From contig JBBCGJ010000001.1 of assembly GCA_037200985.1 (NCBI GenBank), positions 2,518,756 to 2,582,755 on the forward strand: 64,000 nt of DNA, given 5' to 3'. The notes below the pieces were generated by a model that saw nothing but the letters and a program-made list of their open reading frames with translations, ran no database searches and was not told the DNA's origin. The position numbers and the translations under genes are program-made. Below are positions 36,088-43,267 of the stretch, in pieces. Source of the DNA: Rhizomicrobium sp. (GTDB taxonomy: Bacteria; Pseudomonadota; Alphaproteobacteria; Micropepsales; Micropepsaceae). Position 1 is the stretch's first letter, and the number at the start of each line of letters is the position of its first letter.

Positions 36088-36603
36088 ATGGCAAAGGACT
36101 TCATCGGCTATCAGGCATTGACCGACGCGGCGCTGCGCGGCGTCGTGCGCGATGCCTTGCGCCGGATCGAGAAGCAGGGGCTGATTGGCTCGCACCATTT
36201 CTACCTGACCTTCAAGACGAAATTTCCCGGCGTCGACATTCCCGATTTCCTGCGCGAGCAATATCCCGACGAGATGACCATCATCCTCCAGCACCAGTTC
36301 TGGGGCCTGAAGGTCACCGAGGACCGCTTCGAGGTCACGCTCACCTTCAAGAAGCTGCCGGCGACGCTCGTCATCCCGTTTCCTGCGCTTACCGCCTTCT
36401 TCGATCCGGGCGTGCAGTTCGGCCTGCAGTTCCGCGGCCAGGAGGGCGACGCCAAGGGCGCGTCCTCGCCCACCATGCTGCCGCAGCCCGCCGTGGAGCA
36501 GAACCGCGAGAAAACCTCCGAGCCCGCGAAAGCCGCCGAGCCGGCCGACAAACCCGCCGCGCCCGGCGAAGTGGTGAGTTTGGATTCGTTTCGGAAGAAG
36601 TAA
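36088..36603 (+). CDS. sspB: SspB-family ClpXP adaptor (alphaproteobacterial type)
   Basis: A 171-residue protein. Residues 1-120 form the ssrA-peptide-binding beta barrel domain (FIGYQALTDAALRGVVRDALRRIEKQGL, HHFYLTFKTKFPGVDIPDFLREQYPDEMTIILQHQFWGL, and FDPGVQFGLQF). A Pro/Ala/Lys-rich flexible linker follows, and the final VVSLDSFRKK is the conserved tail that docks on ClpX. The linker-tail layout is typical of the family. The start at 36088 is chosen since the upstream frame is not protein-like. A possible promoter has TTGACT at 36035-36040 and TAGTCT 16 bases later. It would deliver ssrA-tagged proteins made with the tmRNA at 25732. Confidence 0.9.
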   Translation: MAKDFIGYQALTDAALRGVVRDALRRIEKQGLIGSHHFYLTFKTKFPGVDIPDFLREQYPDEMTIILQHQFWGLKVTEDRFEVTLTFKKLPATLVIPFPALTAFFDPGVQFGLQFRGQEGDAKGASSPTMLPQPAVEQNREKTSEPAKAAEPADKPAAPGEVVSLDSFRKK

Positions 36604-36629
36604 CTCCGCCCTGCGCACGGAAAAATTGG

Positions 36630-36647
36630 ATTGCAATCATTGCAATC
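36630..36647 (+). promoter_or_regulatory. Tandem palindromic operator before the FitAB genes
   Basis: The 8-bp perfect palindrome ATTGCAAT occurs twice in line (36630-36637 and 36639-36646), one base apart, with a related ACATTGCTTGC following. It lies 20-35 bases before the antitoxin start in an AT-rich stretch. Ribbon-helix-helix antitoxins bind such tandem sites; autoregulation is the expected role. Confidence 0.55.
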
Positions 36648-36665
36648 AATGAGTACATTGCTTGC

Positions 36666-37130
36666 ATGGCAAGCATCACCGTCCGGAATCTCGACGACCG
36701 CGTGAAACAGCGGCTGCGCATGCGCGCTGCCGGCAATGGTCACTCACTCGAAGCCGAAGTTCGCGACATCCTTACCAGAAGTGTGCAAGCACCCTCCGCG
36801 CCTCATCCGACGAGAGGGCTCGATCTCTTCAAGCCTATCCGAGACGTCGTCGAAGAATATGGCGGTGTTGATCTGGATATCCCGCCGAGAACCGCCATGA
36901 GAGAAATCGAATTGGACGGCGTCTCGTCCCCGAAGCGGGCGCACCGCTCGAAGAACACGGACACCGCGAAGAAGAGTGATACGAGTGTTGACGCCTTGCG
37001 CAACACCTACGGCGATGCGGTTGCGGCAGGCGTGCGCGGGGACACGAAATTCGAGAACCTGGTGCGCGACGTCGCGTCGGATTTCCGTCGGACACCCGAC
37101 GCGGAGCGGTCCACGCGTCGAAGAAAATGA
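36666..37130 (+). CDS. FitA-type antitoxin with extended C-terminus
   Basis: A 154-residue protein. Residues 1-45 are a ribbon-helix-helix DNA-binding domain (ASITVRNLDDRVKQRLRMRAA...GHSLEAEVRDIL), and the usual toxin-binding tail follows (LDLFKPIRDVVEEYGGVDLDIPPRTAMRE, about 50-80). Typical FitA proteins end near there at about 80 residues. Here about 70 more residues, rich in Lys, Thr, Ser and Asp with VDALRNTYGDAVAAGVRG, continue to the stop. The stop overlaps the toxin ATG (ATGA). It should bind DNA and neutralise the toxin. Confidence 0.85.
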   Translation: MASITVRNLDDRVKQRLRMRAAGNGHSLEAEVRDILTRSVQAPSAPHPTRGLDLFKPIRDVVEEYGGVDLDIPPRTAMREIELDGVSSPKRAHRSKNTDTAKKSDTSVDALRNTYGDAVAAGVRGDTKFENLVRDVASDFRRTPDAERSTRRRK

Positions 37131-37549
37131 TCATTCTGGACACCAATGTGATTTCGGAATTCGCAAAGCCGTTGACGTCCGAGCGCGTCGCCGGGTGGCT
37201 ACGAGCGCAAAGCTCCATGGAGCTTTCGACGACGACAATCACCGAAGCGGAGCTTTTTGCCGGCGTTGCCGCCCTGCCCGAGGGCAAGCGTCGGACCAGC
37301 ATGGCGCGGGCCTATGGTGAAATTTTAGATTCGCTCGGCAATCGGATATTTTTGTTCGATCGACAAGCGGCAAGAGAGTTTTCGCTGGTTGTTACGCTGC
37401 GGCGCCAGGCGGGCTTGAAGACCGCCACTGCCGACGGCCAGATTGCGGCCATTGCACGCCTGCATGGGGCTGCCGTGGCAACGAGGAACGTCGACGACTT
37501 CGGGGCCTGCGGCGTACAAGTCATCAACCCTTGGATCGACGGACCATGA
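37127..37549 (+). CDS. FitB/VapC-type PIN-domain toxin
   Basis: A 140-residue PIN-domain ribonuclease. Acidic residues expected for the active site: Asp5 in [12 protein letters not shown], Glu in [14 protein letters not shown] (about 42), and Asp in [15 protein letters not shown] (about 100) with a later Asp in [10 protein letters not shown]. Such toxins cleave RNA and are held inactive by the paired antitoxin. Its ATG overlaps the antitoxin stop and, at the other end, its stop overlaps the fumC ATG (ATGA at 37546-37549). This places fumarase directly under translation from the toxin gene. Confidence 0.9.
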   Translation: MIILDTNVISEFAKPLTSERVAGWLRAQSSMELSTTTITEAELFAGVAALPEGKRRTSMARAYGEILDSLGNRIFLFDRQAAREFSLVVTLRRQAGLKTATADGQIAAIARLHGAAVATRNVDDFGACGVQVINPWIDGP

Positions 37550-38940
37550 CCAAACCCACCCGCACCGAAACCGACACTTTCGGACCCGTCGAGGTCGATG
37601 CCTCGAAATACTGGGGCGCGCAGGCCGAGCGCTCGCTGCACAATTTCAAGATCGGCTGGGAGAAGCAGCCCGCCGCCATCGTGCGCGCGCTGGGCGTCGT
37701 CAAGCGCGCCGCGGCGGAGACCAACATGGCGCTCGGCCATCTCGACCCCAAGCTCGGCGAGACCATCGTCAAGGCGGCGCAGGAGGTGATCGAGGGCAAG
37801 CTCGACGCGCATTTCCCGCTCTCCGTCTGGCAGACCGGCTCGGGCACCCAGTCCAACATGAACGCCAACGAGGTGATCTCCAACCGCGCGATCCAGATGC
37901 TGGGCGGCGAGATGGGCTCCAAGAAGCCGGTCCATCCCAACGACCACGTCAATATGAGCCAGTCGTCGAACGACACCTATCCGACGGCCATGCACATCGC
38001 CTGCGCGGAGGAGATCCACCACGCCCTGCTGCCCGCCCTGCGCACGCTGCGCAACGCGCTGAACGACAAGGCGCAGGCCTGGAAAGCGATCATCAAGATC
38101 GGCCGCACGCACACGCAGGACGCTACGCCGCTCACCCTGGGCCAGGAATTCTCCGGCTACACCCAGCAGGTCGAGAACGGCATCGCGCGCATCGAATCGA
38201 CGCTGCCGCTGCTGATGCAGCTCGCCCAGGGCGGCACCGCCGTCGGCACCGGCCTCAACGCGCCCGTGGGTTTCGACACGATGGTGGCCGACCGCATCGC
38301 CGCCATCACCGGGCTTGCCTTCACCTCCGCGCCCAACAAGTTCGAGGCGCTGGCGGCGCATGACGCCATGGTGTTCAGCCATGGCGCGATCAACACGGTC
38401 GCGGCGTCGCTGTTCAAGATCGCCAACGACATCCGCCTTTTGGGAAGCGGCCCGCGCTCCGGCCTCGGCGAGCTGGCGCTGCCGGAGAACGAGCCCGGCT
38501 CCTCCATCATGCCCGGCAAGGTCAACCCGACGCAGTGCGAGGCGTTGACCCAGGTCTGCACCCGCATCTTCGGCAACCACGCGACCATCACCTTCGCCGA
38601 CAGCCAGGGCCATTTCGAGCTCAACGTCTACAACCCCGTCATGGCCTACAGCTTCCTGCAGAGCGTGCGGCTGATGGCCGACGCGGCGAACTCCTTCACC
38701 AAGCACTGCGTCGTCGGCATCGAGCCCAGGCTCGACAATATCCGCCACGGGCTGGAGCGCTCGCTGATGCTGGTGACGGCGCTGGCGCCCAAGATCGGCT
38801 ACGACGCGGCGGCCAAGATCGCCAAGACCGCGCACAAGAACGGCACGACGCTGAAGGAAGAGGCCCTCAAGACCGGCCTCGTCACGGCCGAGGAATTCGA
38901 TGCGATCGTGCGGCCGGAAGACATGATCGGGCCGAAATAG
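37546..38940 (+). CDS. fumC: Class II fumarate hydratase
   Basis: A 464-residue homotetrameric fumarase of the aspartase/fumarase superfamily. Motifs include [22 protein letters not shown] (start of the fold), the [17 protein letters not shown] block, [14 protein letters not shown] (active-site region) and the signature [16 protein letters not shown] (about 318-333). C-terminal [22 protein letters not shown] is normal. The ATG overlaps the toxin stop, so fumC appears to be transcribed and translated downstream of a toxin-antitoxin pair. An additional promoter inside the toxin gene cannot be excluded. Confidence 0.96.
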   Translation: MTKPTRTETDTFGPVEVDASKYWGAQAERSLHNFKIGWEKQPAAIVRALGVVKRAAAETNMALGHLDPKLGETIVKAAQEVIEGKLDAHFPLSVWQTGSGTQSNMNANEVISNRAIQMLGGEMGSKKPVHPNDHVNMSQSSNDTYPTAMHIACAEEIHHALLPALRTLRNALNDKAQAWKAIIKIGRTHTQDATPLTLGQEFSGYTQQVENGIARIESTLPLLMQLAQGGTAVGTGLNAPVGFDTMVADRIAAITGLAFTSAPNKFEALAAHDAMVFSHGAINTVAASLFKIANDIRLLGSGPRSGLGELALPENEPGSSIMPGKVNPTQCEALTQVCTRIFGNHATITFADSQGHFELNVYNPVMAYSFLQSVRLMADAANSFTKHCVVGIEPRLDNIRHGLERSLMLVTALAPKIGYDAAAKIAKTAHKNGTTLKEEALKTGLVTAEEFDAIVRPEDMIGPK

Positions 38941-38974
38941 ACTTGACCTCCCCCTTGTGGCAGGGGAATCGCAT

Positions 38975-39688
38975 ATGGGTGCCATGCCACGTCCCTCTTT
39001 CGTCCTCGAACAGAACAACGCCACGGGCACCGTCTCCTATTGGGAGGCCGGGGAGAACCAGAGCGTCGCGGACGCCGCCGGCGTCAGCCTCGCCGACTAC
39101 GTCCACGCGATGTACTTCTTCATCCGCAAGGCCGGGGCGCGGCGGGTGCTGATGATCGGCTGCGGCGGCGGCACGCTCGCCACCATGCTCCATCGCACCG
39201 GCGCGGAGGTGACCGTGGTCGATGTCAGCGCCCGCGCCTTCGAGATCGCGCGGCGCTATTTCGCGCTGCCCGCCGCCATCGCCTGCCATGTCGCCGACGG
39301 CCGCGCTTTCCTCGCGCGCAGCCCGGTCCGCTACGATGCCATCGCGCTCGACGCCTATGACGGCGACACGATCCCGCGGCAGTTCCTTAAGCCCGATTTC
39401 TTCGCGCTGGCCAGATCGCGGCTGCGCCCGCGCGGCATCTTCGCGATGAACATCATCGTCGCGGACGACCGCGACCGCACGCCAGACCGCATCGGCCGCG
39501 CCGCGCAGCGAAGCTTCCGCCATGTCCGCCTGCTCGACAGCGACGGCTGGATCGACCGCAACGCGGTGCTGATCGCCGGCGCGGTTGCGGGCCTGACGCG
39601 GCCGCGCCTTCTGCTGAAGCCGAAGCGCCGCGCCCGCCGGCTTGCCCGCGAGATTCGGGACCTGGACTTCCGGCCCCTGCGGGACTAG
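38975..39688 (+). CDS. SAM-dependent methyltransferase / spermidine-synthase-like protein
   Basis: A 237-residue Rossmann-fold protein. The SAM-binding loop is VLMIGCGGGTLATMLHRTG (about residues 55-73), followed by EVTVVDVSARAFEIARRYF and DAIALDAYDGDTIPRQFL (about 127-145), the pattern of the spermidine-synthase-like subgroup that lacks a full polyamine site. The C-terminal RPRLLLKPKRRARRLAREIRD is basic. The substrate is unknown. ATG at 38975 or 38984 are both possible. It follows fumC by 34 bases and precedes a small RHH gene by 8. Confidence 0.8.
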   Translation: MGAMPRPSFVLEQNNATGTVSYWEAGENQSVADAAGVSLADYVHAMYFFIRKAGARRVLMIGCGGGTLATMLHRTGAEVTVVDVSARAFEIARRYFALPAAIACHVADGRAFLARSPVRYDAIALDAYDGDTIPRQFLKPDFFALARSRLRPRGIFAMNIIVADDRDRTPDRIGRAAQRSFRHVRLLDSDGWIDRNAVLIAGAVAGLTRPRLLLKPKRRARRLAREIRDLDFRPLRD

Positions 39689-39696
39689 AGGCCGCG

Positions 39697-39909
39697 ATGC
39701 CTTTGAAAAAACGCTCCTTCTCGCTCGCCGGCCACCGCACTTCGGTGGCGCTGGAGGCCGAGTTCTGGGCGGTGCTGGAGGTTGAGGCGAAGCGGACCGG
39801 CCCGAGCCTCGCGGCCCTCGTCGCCCGCATCGATGCGGCAAGGGGCGGGCGGCCCCTCGCAAGCGCCCTGCGACTGCACGCGCTTGCCGCGGTCCGGGAC
39901 GGTGGCTAG
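39697..39909 (+). CDS. Ribbon-helix-helix domain protein (RHH_4-like)
   Basis: A 70-residue protein. The RHH fold is visible as KRSFSLAGHRTSVALEAEFWAVLEVEAKRTGPSLAALVARID, with a beta strand followed by two helices; relatives of PF13467 are small arylsulfate/aryl-type regulatory proteins of unclear target. It is the third gene in a fumC-methyltransferase-RHH series with small gaps. It is probably DNA-binding, but the target is unknown. Confidence 0.75.
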   Translation: MPLKKRSFSLAGHRTSVALEAEFWAVLEVEAKRTGPSLAALVARIDAARGGRPLASALRLHALAAVRDGG

Positions 39910-40020
39910 CGTTCGCTGCTGACAGGCCCGTGCCGGCCGAAGGATTATAGAGAGCGCTGTCATGCGCTTGTCGCAAATTGGCAATCATTCTAGCCTCCGC
40001 AGACGAAAGGCTCCTCTTCG

Positions 40021-40620
40021 ATGATCACTCTGTTTCATGCTCCGCGCTCGCGTTCCTCGCGCATCATCTGGCTGCTGGAGGAACTGGGGGTCGACTACAA
40101 GATCGAGCTGGTGCCGATCGCGCGCGCCGACGGCTCGGGCGCGCCGGCGCCGGACACCTATCGCGAGGTGAATCCGTTCAAGAAGGTGCCGACACTCAAG
40201 ATCTTCGGCGAAGTGGTCTACGAATCCGGCGCCATCTGCCTGTACATGACCGACAGCCATCAGAAGCATAAGATCGGCCCCTTGCCGGGCGAGAACACCC
40301 GCGCGGAATATGTCCGCTGGCTGTTCCTCTATGCCGGCGTGCTGGAGCCCGCCGCCACGGCGCGCTTCCAGGGCTGGGACAAGGAAAAGCCCACCGGCTT
40401 CGGCGCGTTGGAGGACCTCGAGGCGCTGGTCTCCGCGCAGCTCGAAACCACGCCCTATCTGCTGGGCGACGAGTTCTCCGCCGCCGACATCCTGTACGGC
40501 TCTGCTCTCCAATATTTCAAAGGCACGCTGTTTCCGGCGCGCAAGCATTACGACGACTATGTCGCCCGCGTCACGGCGCGTCCCGCCTATCTGCGCGCCC
40601 AGGCGAAGGACAACGGATAG
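40021..40620 (+). CDS. Glutathione S-transferase family protein
   Basis: A 199-residue protein with the thioredoxin-like N-terminal domain (MITLFHAPRSRSSRIIWLLEELGVDY, residues 1-26; FKKVPTLKIFGEVVYESGAICLYM, about 54-77 with the cis-Pro in VPT and the Glu-Ser GSH-binding pair) and a helical C-terminal domain (LEALVSAQLETTPYLLGDEFSAADILYG). The Ser near residue 10-12 could activate glutathione. Substrate unknown. The gene is followed at 5 bases by the DUF4169 gene. Confidence 0.92.
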   Translation: MITLFHAPRSRSSRIIWLLEELGVDYKIELVPIARADGSGAPAPDTYREVNPFKKVPTLKIFGEVVYESGAICLYMTDSHQKHKIGPLPGENTRAEYVRWLFLYAGVLEPAATARFQGWDKEKPTGFGALEDLEALVSAQLETTPYLLGDEFSAADILYGSALQYFKGTLFPARKHYDDYVARVTARPAYLRAQAKDNG

Positions 40621-40625
40621 CGGCA

Positions 40626-40808
40626 ATGGCGGCGGAAATCGTCAATCTCCGCCGCGCCCGCAAGGCCAAGGCGCGCGACGCCAAGGCCGCCGAGGCCGAC
40701 GCCAACCGGACGAAGCACGGCATCGCCAAGCCGGTCCGCGACCTCGCCAAGGCCCGCGCAGAGAAGGACAAGCGCGCGGCGGACGCGCACAAGCTGGACA
40801 AGGAATAG
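40626..40808 (+). CDS. DUF4169 family small basic protein
   Basis: A 60-residue, Lys/Arg/Ala-rich, helical protein starting MAAEIVNLRRARKAKARDAK, the hallmark of DUF4169. It then continues NRTKHGIAKPVRDLAKARAEK. The family is common in alphaproteobacteria and has no known function; the composition suggests nucleic acid contact. It is close behind the GST gene and just before a palindromic repeat. Confidence 0.8.
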   Translation: MAAEIVNLRRARKAKARDAKAAEADANRTKHGIAKPVRDLAKARAEKDKRAADAHKLDKE

Positions 40809-40814
40809 CAAAAC

Positions 40815-40945
40815 TGTCATCCCCGGCCGAGCATCGCGCAAGCGATGCGAGGGGAAGGGGACCCAGGCGGATAGACCGGGCCCGATCCATCCACCTGGGT
40901 CCCCTTCCCTCGCGCTCACTTCGTTCGCACTCGCCGGGGATGACA
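40815..40945. repeat. Family B palindromic repeat (131 bp)
   Basis: Inverted repeat beginning TGTCATCCCCGGC and ending GCCGGGGATGACA. Between them AGGGGAAGGGGACCCAGG pairs with CCTGGGTCCCCTTCCCT, and the left arm contains an extra hairpin CATCGC-GCAA-GCGATG. The last bases contain an ATG in frame with the following CoA-transferase gene. Only one copy is found in this window; the form is that of a REP-type intergenic element. Confidence 0.85.
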
Positions 40946-40951
40946 ATTGGA

Positions 40952-42124
40952 ATGACACTTTCCACCGGCCCCCTCTCCGGCATCCTCGTCATCGACCTCA
41001 CCCGCGTGCTCGCCGGCCCCTTCGCCGCGCTCATGCTCAACGAGTTCGGGGCCCGCGTCATCAAAGTCGAACCGCCGAAGACCGGCGACGACAGCCGCCA
41101 TATCGGCCCCTTCGTGACGACGCCGTCGGGCAAGGTGAAGTCCGGCTATTTCATGAGCGTCAACCGCGCCAAGGAATCCATCGCGCTCGACCTCAAGGCG
41201 CAAGGCGACCGCGCCATCTTCGAGGCCCTGCTCGCCCGCGCCGATGTGCTGATCGAGAACTACCGCGGCGGCACGATGGAGAAGCTCGGCTATGGCTATG
41301 AAGCGCTGAAGGACAAATATCCGAAGCTGATCTATTGCGGCGTCTCCGGCTTCGGCCACACCGGGCCTTACGCCGGGCGCCCCGCCTACGACATGGTCGT
41401 GCAGGCGATGGGCGGGGTGATGAGCCTGACCGGCCATCCGGACAGCCCGCCGACCCGCGTCGGTACCTCGACCGGCGATCTTTCCGCCGGGCTGTTCGCG
41501 ACCATCGGCATCGTCACCGCGCTCTACGACCGCCGGAACACCGGCAAGGGTCAGAAGGTCGACATCTCCATGCTCGACAGCCAGGTCGCGCTTCTGGAGA
41601 ACGCGATCTCGCGCTATGTCGCGACCGGCGAGCCGCCGGGCCGGCTCGGCAGCCGCCATCCCTCCATCGCGCCCTTCGCCGCCTTCGCGACGCGCGACGG
41701 CCACATCGCCATCGCCGCCGGCAATGACGAGCTGTTCGCCCGCGTCGCCCGCGTGCTCGGCCGCGACGACCTCGCCGCCGACGAACGCTTCGTGTCGAAT
41801 CCCAAGCGGGTGCAGAACCACGAGGCGCTGCACGAGGCGATGGAGATCGCGCTCTCCGCCCATCCCTCGCAGCATTGGCTGGACGCGCTCGACGCGGCCG
41901 GCGTGCCTTGCGGCCCGCTCAACAATGTGGCGCAGGTCATGGCCGATCCCCAAGTGCTGTCGCGCAACATGATCGTCGAGACGCTCGACCCCGACCTCGG
42001 GCCGATCCGCATGCAGGGCAATCCGGTGAAGCTTTCCGGCCACGCGGATCCGAAAACGCGCGCCCATGCCCCCGAACTGGACGAGCACCGGCTGGCAATC
42101 CTGAAGGAGCTTGGGCTGGAGTGA
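40952..42124 (+). CDS. CaiB/BaiF-family CoA-transferase (formyl-CoA transferase-like)
   Basis: A 390-residue class III CoA-transferase. Conserved blocks: GILVIDLTRVLAGPFAALMLNEFGARVIKVEPP (about 10-42), NRAKESIALDLKAQGDRAIF, VLIENYRGGTMEKLGYGYEAL, AYDMVVQAMGGVMSLTG where Asp153 or so is the expected catalytic residue, and GPLNNVAQVMADPQV near the C-terminus. Substrates are likely carboxylic acid CoA thioesters but cannot be named. Two starts are possible: ATG 40952, preferred, and ATG 40940 inside the preceding repeat. It is convergent with the small gene ending at 42129. Confidence 0.93.
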   Translation: MTLSTGPLSGILVIDLTRVLAGPFAALMLNEFGARVIKVEPPKTGDDSRHIGPFVTTPSGKVKSGYFMSVNRAKESIALDLKAQGDRAIFEALLARADVLIENYRGGTMEKLGYGYEALKDKYPKLIYCGVSGFGHTGPYAGRPAYDMVVQAMGGVMSLTGHPDSPPTRVGTSTGDLSAGLFATIGIVTALYDRRNTGKGQKVDISMLDSQVALLENAISRYVATGEPPGRLGSRHPSIAPFAAFATRDGHIAIAAGNDELFARVARVLGRDDLAADERFVSNPKRVQNHEALHEAMEIALSAHPSQHWLDALDAAGVPCGPLNNVAQVMADPQVLSRNMIVETLDPDLGPIRMQGNPVKLSGHADPKTRAHAPELDEHRLAILKELGLE

Positions 42125-42128
42125 TCTC

Positions 42129-42680
42129 TCAGGCGCTGGGCTCGCCCCATCGGGTCTGCTTTGCATCGTCGGGATCCGGCGCCGGACAACTCTCCGTCGG
42201 CAGCGCCGTTTTGTGGTCGACAGCACAGCTGCATAGCCCGCATACATGACCCTCCCGGCCGGCCGAGAGCGCCAAAAGAAGATGCGAGCCGGGCTGCGTA
42301 AGATGCGGACAGCGCCGACAGGCGGCGCGCCGCCGTTCTCGTGAGGCGGCGTCGACCTCTCCAAACCCGGCCGCGGCCCAACGCGCGAGCGCCGTGGCTG
42401 CGCGAGCGATTAGCGTCGCGTTCGCCGGCGGTGCCCATTTCGGAAGCGGTCCTCGGCCTGCGGCGATCAGGTCGGTCAATCCCTCGGCATCGTCGCGCCG
42501 CCCAACGAGCGTGTGCAGGTAGAGCGAATCGGCGGCCGCGCGTTCGACGACCTGGGCCGGCAGCGGCGTCACGCCGAGCGCCCGCGAAATGTCCGCGGCC
42601 AGCTCGGCGAGCGCCGCGTCGCGCCTCGCCGTCAGGCCGTCACCATGTCGGTCATCGTGATCTGATATTGTTTGAGGCAC
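42129..42680 (-). CDS. Hypothetical protein with Cys-rich zinc-knuckle-like tail
   Basis: About 183 residues; helical N-terminal part (RRDAALAELAADISRALG) and a C-terminal region with CRRCPHL, then CGLCSC and SCP. This C-x-x-C ... C-x-x-C-x-C ... C-P spacing resembles a small zinc-binding unit seen at the end of several phage and host proteins of unknown function. The start is uncertain: GTG 42680 is used, which overlaps the preceding gene by about 49 bases. Base composition is GC-rich like the host. It ends 5 bases from the CoA-transferase, convergent. Confidence 0.5.
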   Translation of the reverse strand: MPQTISDHDDRHGDGLTARRDAALAELAADISRALGVTPLPAQVVERAAADSLYLHTLVGRRDDAEGLTDLIAAGRGPLPKWAPPANATLIARAATALARWAAAGFGEVDAASRERRRAACRRCPHLTQPGSHLLLALSAGREGHVCGLCSCAVDHKTALPTESCPAPDPDDAKQTRWGEPSA

Positions 42681-42928
42681 CCTTCGACGAGGTCGTTGAT
42701 CCGATTGTTGATCGCCGAGCACGGCACATACCAGGGGCTCTTGGTGCACTGGATGGACAAGGTCTGAGCGGCAGGAACGTAGTTCCACTTGATGGCGAAG
42801 CCGTCCTTCGACGCCGTCCCCGAATTGCTGTCGATGACGATGCCGTACTGCCGCTTCACCTCTTCCGTGCCGCACTCCCAGGCCTGCTGGGTCACGCCGT
42901 TAAACTTAAGCATCGCGCATGCAGACAT
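42632..42928 (-). CDS. Hypothetical small Cys-containing protein
   Basis: A 98-residue protein with a strong ribosome site GGGGAGGA before the ATG at 42928. It starts MSACAMLKFNGVTQQAWECG and has further Cys in SIQCTKSPWYVPCSA and EGCLKQYQ, five in total. It has no signal peptide and no recognised family. Beta-strand patterns alternate with short helices. The gene overlaps the next by about 49 bases in a different frame. The upstream region is markedly AT-rich. Together the two look like a small acquired or fast-evolving pair. Confidence 0.6.
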   Translation of the reverse strand: MSACAMLKFNGVTQQAWECGTEEVKRQYGIVIDSNSGTASKDGFAIKWNYVPAAQTLSIQCTKSPWYVPCSAINNRINDLVEGCLKQYQITMTDMVTA

Positions 42929-43104
42929 GTGATCCTCCCCTTTCGCCTACCATGAATAGTACTGTAGATATTGAATTATATACTTCGGCTATCTTTAGTC
43001 AACTTTCTATTTTGAATCTATACTTGGAGGCGATGCCTATCGGGCGACGATTGCGCGGCCAGCGTTCGGCGCTATCTTGGCGCGGCAATCGACCGGAGCG
43101 ATGC

Positions 43105-43263
43105 ATGCTCGAACTGCGCCCCAATTGCGAATGCTGCGACAAGGATTTGCCGCCCGACGCGATGGACGCCCGCATCTGCACCTTCGAGTGCCGCGATGCT
43201 GGCAAAATATCCGCCTCGACCCGGCGCGTGCTGAAGCCGGAAGGCTGCACAAGGGCGGCGTGA
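43105..43263 (+). CDS. DUF1272-like protein with internal deletion
   Basis: A 52-residue protein that begins exactly like DUF1272, MLELRPNCECCDKDLPPDAM, with CxCC and ICTFEC zinc ligands. Typical members then run TFC..C and CPNCGG before a tail like HPASTRRV. Here FEC is followed by RDAGKISASTRRVLKPEGC, so the middle with the second Cys pair is missing and the frame rejoins the tail. It may be a pseudogene product or a shortened functional form. The DNA-binding or metal role of the family is unknown. It ends 5 bases from pyrD, convergent. Confidence 0.65.
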   Translation: MLELRPNCECCDKDLPPDAMDARICTFECRDAGKISASTRRVLKPEGCTRAA

Positions 43264-43267
43264 GCGT

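Noticed and set aside
38941..38974. CCCC...GGGG stretch after fumC as a further family A repeat
   Set aside because: Only about 16 bases resemble the repeat end and the arms do not extend; too little to call.
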